From the NCBI RefSeq assembly GCF_028368995.1, contig NZ_JAQNDL010000001.1, forward strand, positions 2,754,001 through 2,818,000: a stretch of DNA of 64,000 bases, written 5' to 3'. The notes under the pieces are model-generated. The model ran no database searches and was not told the origin of the DNA. It was given only the letters and a program-made list of their open reading frames with translations. The DNA comes from Nannocystis bainbridge. Lineage in GTDB: Bacteria; Myxococcota_A; Polyangia; Nannocystales; Nannocystaceae. How positions within the stretch are numbered: the stretch's first letter is position 1; each line of letters begins with the position of its first letter. A program made the position numbers and the translations under genes. Below, piece after piece: positions 20,535 to 28,984 of this stretch.

Positions 20535-22259
20535 CTAGCGGCGACCGGCCCGGGGCGGGCGCGGGGGGGCCGAGGGGCGCGGGGCCGACGGTCGCGGGGT
20601 CGGGCGCGCTTCAGGGCGCGGGCTCGGACGCGGGGTCGGCCGCGACTCGGGCTGCGGCCGCGGGGTCGGACGCGGGCGCGACTCGGGCTGCGGCATCGGC
20701 CGCGACTCGGGCTGCGGCCGCGGCCGCGATTCGGGCACGGGGCGCGGCTGCGGGCGCGGCTGCGGGGTCGGCCGCGACTCGGGCTGCGGCCGCTCCGGTC
20801 GCGGGCTCGAGCCGGGCTCGGGGAACGGCCGCGGGGTCGGCCGCGTGCTCGGGCCGGGGTCCGGCCGCGGGCTGGGGTCCGGCCGCGTGCTCGGGCCCGG
20901 GTCCGGCCGCGGGTCGGGCCGCGAGCCGGGCCGCGGGATCGGCACCGGACGGTCCGGATACGTCGGGTCCGGCCGCGAGCCGGGCGTCGGCCGCGGGATC
21001 GGCACCGGACGGTCCGGATACGTCGGGTCCGGCCGCGAGCCAGGCGTCGGCCGCGGGATCGGCACCGGCCGGTCCGGGTACGTCGGGTCCGGCCGCGAGC
21101 CGGGCGTCGGCCGCGGGATCGGCACCGGCCGGCCCGGATCGGGGGTCGTGCCCGGGATCGTCGGATCGGGCCGCGTCGGGTCGGGCCGCGTCGGATCGGG
21201 CCGCGGGATCGGCACCGGCCGGCCCGGATCGGGGGTCGTACCCGGGATCGTCGGATCGGGCCGCGTCGGATCGGGCCGCGGGATCGGCCGGCCCGGATCG
21301 GGGGTCGTGCCCGGGATCGTCGGATCGGGCCGCGTCGGATCGGGCCGCGTGCCCGGATCGGGCCGATCGGGCAACGGCTGGCCGCCGGGCCCGGGCACGG
21401 GGCGCGTGCCGGGCGGCGGGACCGGGATCGGCTGGCCGCCGGGGCCGGGCACCGGGCGCGTGCTCGGCGGCGGGGGCGGGATCGGCTGGCCGCCGGGGCC
21501 GGGCACCGGGCGCGTGCCGGGAGGGACCGGCTCGGGCAACGGCTGGCCGCCGGGGCCCGGCATCGGCCGCGAGCCCGGGAAATCGGGGCGGTCCGGGTAC
21601 GGCTGGTCGGGGTACGGGCGATCGGGGTACGGGCGGTCCGGGTACGGCCGGCCGCCGGGGCGCGGGTACGGGCGCACGCCGGGGCGCCCGCCGGGGATCG
21701 GCACGACCGGGCGATAGCTGTGGTCGGCGTAGCTGTGGAAGCCGTCGGTGCGCGCGCCGCCCCAGTACCAGCCTGCCCCGTAGCAGCCGTCGGCCCAGCT
21801 GTACTGGCGCGCCGGATAGGCGCCGTTCCACACGGAGATCAGCGGCGTGGGCGGGGTCCAGTAGTAGACCCACGTGTGCATCTCCGGGCTGAAGAAGACG
21901 AGATGGCCCTCGATGTTGTAGTAGGGCCGCCCGGCCCAGGTGACCCGCGGGTACGAGTCGATGGGCATCGTCGACAGGTGGGTGTATTCGACCAGCTCGA
22001 GCTGCTGGCTGTCGTACAGCTCGTAGCCGACGACCGCGCTGGTCCGGGTGCCGCACACCGACTCGCATGTGCCAGTGCTGGTGCTGTGGTACCCGCCGAC
22101 CGCGGTCACCCGGGTGTCCCGGGCCTGGGGATAGACGCTGTAATAGGTGCAGCCGGAGCTGCCGAGGAGGGCCGCGACGGCTATCGCGGCGAGCGAGAGG
22201 AACCGAAACCGAGAACCACTCATGTGTTGACCGACTCTCGAGAATGAAAAACTGTTCAT
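20535..22259 (-). CDS. lipoprotein with aromatic N-domain and long Pro/Arg/Asp repeat tail
   Basis: 574 aa. ATG 22259 is chosen because GAAGG lies 5 nt upstream, overlapping the stop of the PurA-like gene; ATG 22223 (MSGSRFRFLSL) is the alternative. The signal ends LGSSGC. Residues about 38-190 are rich in Tyr/Trp/Gly (TYYSVYP, WVYYWTPPTP, GAGWYWGG) and unlike any family I know. The remaining ~380 residues are repeats of Arg-Pro-Asp-Pro, IPRPTPGS, GPGGQP and, near the C-terminus, PRPQPESRP. At DNA level there is an exact 60-bp period at 20941, 21001, 21061 and 21121. Such a tail is extended and polycationic with interleaved Asp, suggesting wall or polyanion contact. Confidence 0.85.
   Translation of the reverse strand: MNSFSFSRVGQHMSGSRFRFLSLAAIAVAALLGSSGCTYYSVYPQARDTRVTAVGGYHSTSTGTCESVCGTRTSAVVGYELYDSQQLELVEYTHLSTMPIDSYPRVTWAGRPYYNIEGHLVFFSPEMHTWVYYWTPPTPLISVWNGAYPARQYSWADGCYGAGWYWGGARTDGFHSYADHSYRPVVPIPGGRPGVRPYPRPGGRPYPDRPYPDRPYPDQPYPDRPDFPGSRPMPGPGGQPLPEPVPPGTRPVPGPGGQPIPPPPPSTRPVPGPGGQPIPVPPPGTRPVPGPGGQPLPDRPDPGTRPDPTRPDPTIPGTTPDPGRPIPRPDPTRPDPTIPGTTPDPGRPVPIPRPDPTRPDPTRPDPTIPGTTPDPGRPVPIPRPTPGSRPDPTYPDRPVPIPRPTPGSRPDPTYPDRPVPIPRPTPGSRPDPTYPDRPVPIPRPGSRPDPRPDPGPSTRPDPSPRPDPGPSTRPTPRPFPEPGSSPRPERPQPESRPTPQPRPQPRPVPESRPRPQPESRPMPQPESRPRPTPRPQPESRPTPRPSPRPEARPTPRPSAPRPSAPPRPPRAGRR
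20941..21360. repeat. coding tandem repeats, 60 bp and shorter
   Basis: Four near-identical 60-bp units begin at 20941, 21001, 21061 and 21121; further units built on GGGATCGTCGGATCGGG follow to about 21360. All keep the frame of the lipoprotein. Recent slippage or recombination is likely. Confidence 0.85.
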
Positions 22260-22267
22260 GATCGCCT

Positions 22268-23686
22268 TCACTTCCCGGCCACGTCTCGGTCCTCGAAGGC
22301 GGACCACCCTCGCTGGTCGCCCGCGCGCGGTCCCCAGCCCGCGGCGGCGATCGGGACGCCCAGCTCGAGGGCGACAAAGTCGAGGAATTCTCGGCTTTCA
22401 GGGCTATCCGGGCCGTCCCAGCCCGGCAGCCGGCGCCACCGCGGGCGCGCCTGGAGGAGCCCGCGGGTGGCCTCGGCGCGGAGCTCGAGGCTGCCGGTGA
22501 CCGGGGCGAACTCGCGCACGACGGCGCCGTCGATGAAGACCCAGGCGTCGCAGACGGAGATCTGCCGCCGCCCGGCGAGGCTGTCGAGATGCGTGACGAC
22601 GAGGCCATCGACGCGACCGGCGATGGCGAGGCCGAGGCGGGCGGCGACGAGGTCGAACCAGCCGACGCGCATGGGGCCCTGCCACGGACCCGGGAGGTTG
22701 TGCGGCTCGGGGAGCGCGAGCGCGGGGTCCTCGGCGACGAAGGGCCCGGGGCCGTGGCGGGTGCCGTAGGCCCGCAGGACGCCGAGGCGGCGCAGCGGGG
22801 CGCTCGCGGGGACCTCGGCGCACAGGGCCTCGGCCTGGGCGAAGCGCACGGATGAAGGGGTGACGTGGGGGAAGAAGCCGTGCTCGGCGTCCAGTAGCGC
22901 GCCGTGGGCCCCCTCGAACACGACCGCGGACGGGTCAGCCGCGAGGGCGGCGCGCAGCTGCTCGCCCTCGTCGACGGCGAGCCGCGCGGCGATCGCGAGG
23001 TAGGCGTCGGCGACGACGTCGGCGAGGTCGGGGCGCGCGAGCTCGGCGACGAGCGGGGCGATCGCGGGCACGGAGGCGCGCTCGGCCAGCTGCTCGGCGC
23101 GGTCGAGCTTGAGCAGCTGGATCTGCCGCAGCGCGCGGACCAGCGCCGGACGGTCGCCCTTGAGCGCGCCGACGCGGAGGACCACGGCGTGCGGGTTGTG
23201 AGCGTCGCGCCAGGCCGGGCCGACGCCGAGGCCGCAGCTGCCGTGGCGATCTGTCCCTCGGGACAGCTCCTCGATGCGGCCGAGCAGGCGGTGGAACGGG
23301 GTGACGACGACGCAGCGGACGTCGACGACGAGGCCGGACCAGGGGTCGACGAGGCCCGCCGCCTGCAAGGCCTCGGCCTCGCGCGCCAGCGCCAGCGGCT
23401 CGACGAGCATGAAGCGGCTCAGGCAACTGCGCGCCCCGGCGAGCGCGCCGGCGCCGAATTGGGCGAAGCAGTGGACACGGCCGCCGGGGTCGACGACGTG
23501 GTGGGCCGCCTGCGGGCCGCCGTTGAAGCGGACCACCAGCGGCCGCCCGCGTCGGCGCGCGAGGGCGTCGACGACGGCGCCCTTGCCCTCGTCGCCGAAG
23601 CCGCAGCCGAGGACGGCGACAGGTCCTTCGGGACAGGTTCCAAGTGCCAGGTCACCCACCACGGACGCGCCGGGGCAGGCTGGCAC
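22268..23686 (-). CDS. divergent adenylosuccinate synthetase (PurA) paralogue
   Basis: 472 aa. PurA joins IMP and aspartate using GTP. Recognisable: the P-loop-like GFGDEGKGAVVD (29-40) with the catalytic Asp, FNGGPQAAHHVV with the catalytic His (about 62), TDRHGSCGLGVGPAW in the IMP loop, FEGAHGALLDAEHGFFPHVTPSS, YGTRHGPGPF and RVGWFDLVA. Differences from housekeeping PurA: the guanine-recognition T/NKxD reads THLD (Lys to His), GGHNAGH reads GGPQAAH, and the Arg-rich TGRPRR is replaced by WQGPM. Altered nucleotide or substrate choice is therefore possible. Two hairpin elements are in frame (23250 and 23622). The stop is 8 bp before the repeat lipoprotein start, so they form an operon, a surprising pairing. 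Confidence 0.82.
   Translation of the reverse strand: MPACPGASVVGDLALGTCPEGPVAVLGCGFGDEGKGAVVDALARRRGRPLVVRFNGGPQAAHHVVDPGGRVHCFAQFGAGALAGARSCLSRFMLVEPLALAREAEALQAAGLVDPWSGLVVDVRCVVVTPFHRLLGRIEELSRGTDRHGSCGLGVGPAWRDAHNPHAVVLRVGALKGDRPALVRALRQIQLLKLDRAEQLAERASVPAIAPLVAELARPDLADVVADAYLAIAARLAVDEGEQLRAALAADPSAVVFEGAHGALLDAEHGFFPHVTPSSVRFAQAEALCAEVPASAPLRRLGVLRAYGTRHGPGPFVAEDPALALPEPHNLPGPWQGPMRVGWFDLVAARLGLAIAGRVDGLVVTHLDSLAGRRQISVCDAWVFIDGAVVREFAPVTGSLELRAEATRGLLQARPRWRRLPGWDGPDSPESREFLDFVALELGVPIAAAGWGPRAGDQRGWSAFEDRDVAGK
23250..23272. repeat. hairpin element inside the PurA-like gene
   Basis: ATCTGTCC, CTC, GGGACAGCTC; encodes ELSRGTDRH just before the conserved HGSCG loop, so part of an active-site-proximal segment is element sequence. 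Confidence 0.6.
23620..23640. repeat. hairpin element at the PurA-like N-terminus
   Basis: On the minus strand ACCTGTCC, CGAA, GGACCTGTC; encodes GTCPEGPV directly before the first beta strand of the enzyme. Confidence 0.55.
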
Positions 23687-23987
23687 GAGCCGGCCGCGCC
23701 GGTCAAGCCGCGCGGCCCCGTGCGCGATCTGGGGCGCCGCGACGGCCAGGTGAACGAGTCTTCAGCGCGAGCGGCGCGGGGGAGCGCAGCGGGACGTCGA
23801 AGGGCTGCCTGGCTCTCGGGACATGTCGATGCGGAGACGGCGGCGCGCGAGTCACGGGTAACATGTCTCTCGGGACATGATGAATCGTGAACGGTTCGAT
23901 AACATGTCCATCAGGACATGATGAATGCGACATGTCCATCAGGACATGTCGCAATCATGCAGCAGGCCATGCTCGCCGCGGCCGCGC
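23687..23987. other. intergenic region with hairpin elements
   Basis: No gene is supported. It separates the ferritin-like operon end (stop at 23988) from the PurA-like start. Elements fill 23816-23951. The best is at 23928-23951: arms CGACATGTCC and GGACATGTCG, loop ATCA. A second, at 23903-23920, has arms CATGTCC and GGACATG with the same loop. GGACATGATGAAT occurs twice (about 23873 and 23914). Confidence 0.75.
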
Positions 23988-24740
23988 TCACGCGCCGTAG
24001 TCGAGCGTGCCGCTGACCACCAGCGCCGCGTGGCGCTTGAGCCAGGCCGTCACCGCGTCGCGGTGGTGCAGCTCCTGGACCAGCGGCTCGCGCAGCTTGT
24101 GGACCAGCGCGGTCTCGCCGAAGTCGTCGGCGATGTCGACCAGCTGCTCCCACGACGCGCTGTCGACCAGCTCGGCGACCAGGTGAGCGTGCAGCGCCTG
24201 CGGCAGGGTCGTGCGTGGGTCGGACACCACCTGGACGATGCCGGCCAGCTCGACGCCCGCGAGGTCGGCCGAGGGCGTGACCGCGGTCGGGTCGGCGCCG
24301 AGGTTGATGAGGACGTCCTGCAGCAGCGCGAAGTGGTGGGCCTCGTCGGCGCGGAACTCGGCCAGCTCCGCGAGCGTCGGCCCGCCCTCCCAGCTGCCCT
24401 GCGCCTCGCACTTGGCGATCAGCGCGTCGAACAGGCGCACGCCGGTGCGCTCGAACGCGAGGCGCTCGCCGAGCTTGTCGAGCAGCAGGTGGACCCGGTG
24501 CCGCGGCACCGGCGTGCCGCCGGCGTTCTCGACCACGCGCAGGCTGGCCGGCGCCGGCATGTGACCGATCAGCCCGACCTCGCCGGCGTACTGGCGCCGC
24601 ACCTCGGCGAGCGCGCGGGCGCAGCCGGGTGAGCTCGGGGCCTCGCGCGCTCCCTCGACCACGGCGGGTCCGTCGGTCGGCGAGAGGTAGATGCCGGTGC
24701 GGTTGAGGGCGAGGTCGGTGGGTCTTTGGACGCGGTTCAT
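23988..24740 (-). CDS. ferritin-like domain protein, downstream partner
   Basis: 250 aa. Its ATG overlaps the stop of the 401-aa gene as ATGA. Helical, with a diiron-type signature RADEAHHFALLQD and further Glu/His-bearing helices (HLVAELVDSASWEQLVDIADDFGE, HKLREPLVQELHHRD). No signal peptide. Ferritin-like four-helix proteins use such ExxH pairs for iron or oxygen chemistry. I cannot name a subfamily. Translational coupling to another ferritin-like protein suggests a hetero-complex. Confidence 0.75.
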   Translation of the reverse strand: MNRVQRPTDLALNRTGIYLSPTDGPAVVEGAREAPSSPGCARALAEVRRQYAGEVGLIGHMPAPASLRVVENAGGTPVPRHRVHLLLDKLGERLAFERTGVRLFDALIAKCEAQGSWEGGPTLAELAEFRADEAHHFALLQDVLINLGADPTAVTPSADLAGVELAGIVQVVSDPRTTLPQALHAHLVAELVDSASWEQLVDIADDFGETALVHKLREPLVQELHHRDAVTAWLKRHAALVVSGTLDYGA

Positions 24741-25942
24741 GATCCGGTCGCTTTCAGCGGGGGGAGGACGGAGGCGTCGCGGATCCGCGGGTCCGCGAGC
24801 TCGGTGCCGGGCGACCAGCGATAGCCGGCGGCCACGGTCTCGGACGGCGAGCCCTCGCGCTCCAGCTGGGCGCGATAGCTCTGGGTGGCCCGCGACTCGG
24901 CGTCGCGCGGCACGAACTCGGTGCCCGCGGCCCCGAGCTCGAGCTCGGCGGCCAGGACCTCGCGGATGAACGCGCGCTCGCCGGTGAACGCGAGCGGGTC
25001 GCCGAAGCTCGTCGGCACGACCTCGGAGGCGTCGCGCAGCTCGGTCTTCTCGTAAAGCTCGCGGACGAGCCGCAAGTGCTCGATCTCGTAGGCGAGGAAG
25101 CGCTCCCACACCGCCCGCACCCGCGGGTTCGTCTCCGACGCGAGGCAGCCCCAGTACAAGTAGACCTCGGCGGCCTCCTGCAACAGCCACCGCTCGAGCC
25201 AGGTCTCGGCCGGATCGATCAACGACTCGCACTGCGTGACGTGCTGCTCCTTGACCGAGGCGAGCTCGGCGTAGAGCTGGCGCGCGACCGGGTCGGCGAA
25301 GGTCGGGCCGACGTCGAGGTAGTGATCGCGGACCTGGTAGGCGAGGGCGCTGGCGATCCGCGCGTGCAGCTTGGTCGTCGGCGCGGTCGCGCAGCGGTCG
25401 TACCAGCGGCGCAGGTCGTCCTCGGGCGCGCGGTGCTGGGTGGCGGTCGGCCGGCCCGGGCGGATGTCGGTGTACGACTGGAGGATCGCGTTGGCGTCGC
25501 GGCCCTCGAGGCGATCCATCAGCGCGGCGAGGCGGTAGAGGTGATCGAAGTCCTCGAGCAGGCCGAGGCGCAGCGCCTGGGCGACGTATGGGTCGGGCTC
25601 GCAGCGGGCCATCTGGGCCCCGACCTCGACCGCGGCCTGGGCCATGGCGATCGAGCACTCGAGCGGCGACTGGTCGGCGGGCTGCAGCCAGCGCAGCAGC
25701 GTGGCCTGGTGGTGCTCGACGCGACGGAGGTCGGCGAGCAAGATCCGGTGCTCGGCGCCGAAGTGCACGGCGGCGTGCTGGAAGCGCACCGCCGCCTGTT
25801 CACCGGCGTAGCCGACGATCAGCCGGACGCGCGTGAAGGCCTCGTCGTCGAGCTTGCTGATCGGCTCGCGCACCAGGTCCTTCCACGTGAACACCTGGCG
25901 CGCGAGCGGGGTGCCATGCTCTCGCAGCAGATCGAGGGTCAT
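24737..25942 (-). CDS. large ferritin-like (diiron) protein
   Basis: 401 aa, all-helical. Diiron-like residues appear in LYAELASVKEQHVTQCESL (E..EQH), LLQEAAEVYLYWGCLASE and FLAYEIEHLRLVRELYE (E.EH), and an N-terminal half has GAEHRILLADLRRVEHHQ and MAQAAVEVGAQM. This suggests two ferritin-like bundles in one chain. No signal peptide. Starts at ATG 25942 and is coupled by ATGA to the 250-aa ferritin-like gene. A third ferritin-like protein is encoded at 33870, there as a lipoprotein. Function is inferred only at fold level. Confidence 0.75.
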   Translation of the reverse strand: MTLDLLREHGTPLARQVFTWKDLVREPISKLDDEAFTRVRLIVGYAGEQAAVRFQHAAVHFGAEHRILLADLRRVEHHQATLLRWLQPADQSPLECSIAMAQAAVEVGAQMARCEPDPYVAQALRLGLLEDFDHLYRLAALMDRLEGRDANAILQSYTDIRPGRPTATQHRAPEDDLRRWYDRCATAPTTKLHARIASALAYQVRDHYLDVGPTFADPVARQLYAELASVKEQHVTQCESLIDPAETWLERWLLQEAAEVYLYWGCLASETNPRVRAVWERFLAYEIEHLRLVRELYEKTELRDASEVVPTSFGDPLAFTGERAFIREVLAAELELGAAGTEFVPRDAESRATQSYRAQLEREGSPSETVAAGYRWSPGTELADPRIRDASVLPPLKATGS

Positions 25943-26070
25943 GGCGAGAGGTGTGACCGGGTCGTTCGCTCAGGCAAGCTCAGGCGCGGGCAGGCGACCG
26001 CAGACGGCGCGAGCGCCGGAGGTCCGGACCGCGTCCGCGGCGGCGGACGCCGGCGAGGTCGACGCCGCGG

Positions 26071-26760
26071 TCATCGCGCGCGGCGGTCGAGCAGCTCGCC
26101 GCTCATGCCGGCGGCCGCGTCGCTGGCGAGGAACACGAGGTCGCCCGCGCCGAGCTCCGGGTCGTCGTCGGGCACGACCGCGTTGACGCGGACCTTGACG
26201 CGCGTGAGGTTGTTGGCGAGCGAGCGCGTGCAGGTGCCGATGGCGGCCCGGATCGCCTCGTCGTCGCGCACCGGGTCGTCGGGCGATCGCGGCGAGGCGG
26301 TGTTGACGATGCTCGCACCTGGCCGATCGCGCAGGTACGGCAACAGCCGGCGGGTCAAGAAGAACAGCGAGAAGAAGCTCGGCGGGGCCCGGCGCGCGAC
26401 CAGGTTGTTGACCAGCACGTCGACGCCGCCGAACCGCGCGACCGCCCCGGCGACCAGCGCCTCGCAGAAGCCCGGGTCGTCGACGTCGCCGCACACGGCC
26501 AGGCACGCCCGGCCCTCGCGCTCGACGGCGCGCACCAGCGCCTGGGCGTCGCCGTGGCCCGCGAGATGGGTGAAGACGACGTCGGCGCCCTCGCGGGCGA
26601 ACCGGATCGCGGCCGCGCGGCCGATGCCGGTGTCTCCCCCCGTGATCAGCGCGACCTTGCCGACCAGAGCGCGGCCCCGCCGGGCCGCCGGCGACGAGGG
26701 CTCGCGCGCGCAGGCCCGGCGCGGCGGGTCCACGGCGGAAATTTCGGCGGGATCGTCCAT
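26071..26760 (-). CDS. degenerate short-chain dehydrogenase/reductase
   Basis: 229 aa from ATG 26760. The Rossmann half is intact: VALITGGDTGIGRAAAIRFAREGADVVF, CGDVDDPGF and GGVDVLVNNLV. The catalytic half is eroded. After SIVNTAS, where SDRs have YxxxK, this protein reads DDEAIRAAIGTCTRSLANNL with neither Tyr nor Lys, and the helix between NNL and LPYLRD is about 20 residues short. RVNAVVP and FLASDAAAGMSGELL keep the C-terminal pattern. It probably binds NAD(P) but is not a normal reductase. It may be a binding protein or a decaying gene. Confidence 0.8.
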   Translation of the reverse strand: MDDPAEISAVDPPRRACAREPSSPAARRGRALVGKVALITGGDTGIGRAAAIRFAREGADVVFTHLAGHGDAQALVRAVEREGRACLAVCGDVDDPGFCEALVAGAVARFGGVDVLVNNLVARRAPPSFFSLFFLTRRLLPYLRDRPGASIVNTASPRSPDDPVRDDEAIRAAIGTCTRSLANNLTRVKVRVNAVVPDDDPELGAGDLVFLASDAAAGMSGELLDRRAR

Positions 26761-27119
26761 ATACGGGTCTTTGGCCGGGGTCCGACGGCCTCGCAAGGAA
26801 AAGCGCAGGGGCCTGTGATCCGTTGCGTACCCTCGTGACACTACCTTCCTGCGACGACCGAGCCGGGCGCGGTCGTGCGCCGCACCGGTGGTATTCCGGG
26901 CGACTATCCCGGCCATCGTCGAACAGCCGCCCCTATTTTATCTGCGGCTCCGGATCGGCGCTATTCGTATGGGACATGTCCGTTAGGACATGCAAGCGGG
27001 ATAGACAACTCGCGGCGTATGAGCCCGCGGTCGCTGAGGGACGGGATAACTCACGGACCTCAGCGCCCGCCGCGGATCCAACCCCACGGCGGCCGTTTAT
27101 GGCCTGCTATCGTGCGGGG
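26761..27119. other. divergent intergenic region with one isolated hairpin element
   Basis: No gene is supported. It lies between the SDR (minus) and the lipoprotein at 27120 (plus). The single element at 26975-26992 has arms CATGTCC and GGACATG, loop GTTA. Local base composition is less GC-rich than surroundings (for example CCCCTATTTTATCTG), consistent with promoters, but I cannot place -35/-10 boxes with confidence. Confidence 0.55.
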
Positions 27120-28859
27120 ATGCGTATCCGTTCGCGGCTCGTCGCAGCGTTCATACTCATCGCCGGCTGCGGCGATTCGACGGCAAACACCGGCACGAGC
27201 GAGGGGACGAGCTCGACCGGTGAGCCCTCGTCTTCGTCGTCGACGACGGTCGAGACCCCGACGACCACCGGGACCACCGGGCCAGCTGCGTGCGCGCCCG
27301 GTGTGCTCGAATGCGTCAGCGAGACCGAGGTCGCCGAGTGCGGGCCCGACGGCCAGTTCGGCGCGCCGGTGGCCTGCCCCGACGGAGGCGTCTGCGTCGA
27401 CGGGAGCGGCTGCGTCGGCTGCGAGCCCGGGGCGGTCCGTTGCGAGGGCGACGCGCTGCAGCAGTGCAGCGAGGCCGGCGCGTGGGAGGACCAGCTCACC
27501 TGCAGCGCGGCCCAGGGGCTGACCTGCGACGCCGCGGCGATGACCTGCGCGGGCGCGTGCGCGCCGGAGCTGCTGCCCCGGACCGCCTCGGGCTGCGAGT
27601 TCTACGCCCTGACCGCGCTGCAGCTGGGCGAGAACGGCTCGATCTTCGCGGTCGTGATCGAGAACCCGAACGACAGCCCGGTCACCGTCACGATCTCGCA
27701 GAACGAAGACTTCACGCCGGTGATCGAGACGGTCGACGCCGACAGCTTCCGCGTGATCGAGCTGCCCTTCACGCTGAACCTGTCGACCGCGCTGGTCGGC
27801 AAGCTCGAGTTCGACGGGGCCTACCACATCGAGAGCGACCTGCCGGTGCAGGTGGTCCAGTACAACACGTTCAACCTGTCAGCCTCGGCCGACAGCGCGC
27901 TGCTGTGGCCGCGGCACACGTGGGGCACCGACTACTTCGTGTCGTCGTACCCGGCGACCGAGGTCCCGAGCGGCTTCTATCACGGGGCGTGGGCGGTGGT
28001 CGCCGGCGCCGACAAGCTGTCGGTCGAGGCGACCGCGCTGCCGGGCACCAAGTCGAAGGCCGGGCCGGGCATCGGCGTCGACGGCAGCGGCAAGGCGCCG
28101 CTCAACGCCGGCGACGTGCTGCAGATCGTCAGCGACGACGACGGCGACCTCACCGGCACGCGCCTGGTCGCCGACAAGCCGATCCAGGTGCTCGGCGGCC
28201 ACGAGTGCAGCTTCATGCCGGTGGGCGTCGGCTACTGCGACCACCTCGAGGACATGATGCTGTCGGTGCCGCAGCTGGGCACGGAGTACGTGATCGTGGC
28301 CCCGTCGCGGCACAACCCGCCGACGCTGCGCCGCGACCAGGTGGTGCGCGTGGTGGCCAGCGCGCCGAACACCGAGCTGACGTTCGAGCCGCCGATCTTC
28401 CCGCCGATGACGATCGCGGGCGCGGGCGAGTTCGTCGAGCTGGGGCCGAGCAGCGAACACTTCGCGCTCGTCAGCAGCGCGCCGGTGCTGGTGACGCAAT
28501 ACATGGTCGGCTCGACCCATGTGGGCGACTTCACCGACCCGGCGATGCTGGTGACGCTGCCGGTGACCCGCTGGCACGGCACGCACTACGTGCACGCCCT
28601 GCCCGCCTGGCTCCCGGTCGACGTCGACATCGTCGCGCCCACCGGCGCGACGGTCATGGTCGACGGCGCGCCGGTGGCCGGCTTCCAGGACCTCGGCGAC
28701 GCGCCCTACCAGACCGCGCACGTCCGCTTCGACGAGGACGACGGGCTGGTCGAGATCGCCGCCGACCAACCGATCTTCGTGAGCGTCTACGCGACCCGCT
28801 CGGACGCGCCCGCGAGCAGCTTCTGGCACAGCACCGGCGGCCTGCTCGCGCCCGAGTAG
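27120..28859 (+). CDS. lipoprotein with IgGFc-binding-protein-like domain
   Basis: 579 aa. ATG 27120 gives MRIRSRLVAAFILIAGC with a clear lipobox, then a Ser/Thr linker and a Cys-rich segment (CAPGVLECVSETEVAECG ... CDAAAMTCAGAC). The large C-terminal domain matches the pattern of bacterial IgGFc-binding-like modules: NPNDSPVTVTISQ, VIELP, LPVQVVQYN, DYFVSSYPA, FMPVGVGYCDHLEDMML, TRWHGTHYVHALP. These are beta-rich surface modules, probably adhesive. The upstream in-frame extension to 26823 is not convincing. The gene ends 10 bp before a hairpin cluster. Confidence 0.87.
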   Translation: MRIRSRLVAAFILIAGCGDSTANTGTSEGTSSTGEPSSSSSTTVETPTTTGTTGPAACAPGVLECVSETEVAECGPDGQFGAPVACPDGGVCVDGSGCVGCEPGAVRCEGDALQQCSEAGAWEDQLTCSAAQGLTCDAAAMTCAGACAPELLPRTASGCEFYALTALQLGENGSIFAVVIENPNDSPVTVTISQNEDFTPVIETVDADSFRVIELPFTLNLSTALVGKLEFDGAYHIESDLPVQVVQYNTFNLSASADSALLWPRHTWGTDYFVSSYPATEVPSGFYHGAWAVVAGADKLSVEATALPGTKSKAGPGIGVDGSGKAPLNAGDVLQIVSDDDGDLTGTRLVADKPIQVLGGHECSFMPVGVGYCDHLEDMMLSVPQLGTEYVIVAPSRHNPPTLRRDQVVRVVASAPNTELTFEPPIFPPMTIAGAGEFVELGPSSEHFALVSSAPVLVTQYMVGSTHVGDFTDPAMLVTLPVTRWHGTHYVHALPAWLPVDVDIVAPTGATVMVDGAPVAGFQDLGDAPYQTAHVRFDEDDGLVEIAADQPIFVSVYATRSDAPASSFWHSTGGLLAPE

Positions 28860-28868
28860 CGGCCCCCA

Positions 28869-28946
28869 AGGACATGCTCCTCGGAGCATGTCCCCGAGAG
28901 CATGTCCAATGTGACATGCTCTTTTGAACATGCTCTTCGGTGCATG
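28869..28946. repeat. hairpin-element cluster between convergent genes
   Basis: At 28870-28893 arms GGACATGCTC and GAGCATGTCC, loop CTCG: a perfect 10-bp stem. At 28898-28921 arms GAGCATGTC and GACATGCTC with a 6-nt loop, followed by TTTT. A third, CATGC...GCATG, is near 28929-28946. The cluster separates stops at 28859 and 28985. Confidence 0.8.
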
Positions 28947-28984
28947 ACCGAGCGAGCGGGACGAGACCCGCGTCCGATCCGCGT

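Noticed and set aside
20014..20538. 174-codon ORF across the 42/47-bp array, with repeated MRGWPLGQ
   Set aside because: The array units are not multiples of three, so the repeat peptide shifts frame; the region reads as non-coding repeat DNA.
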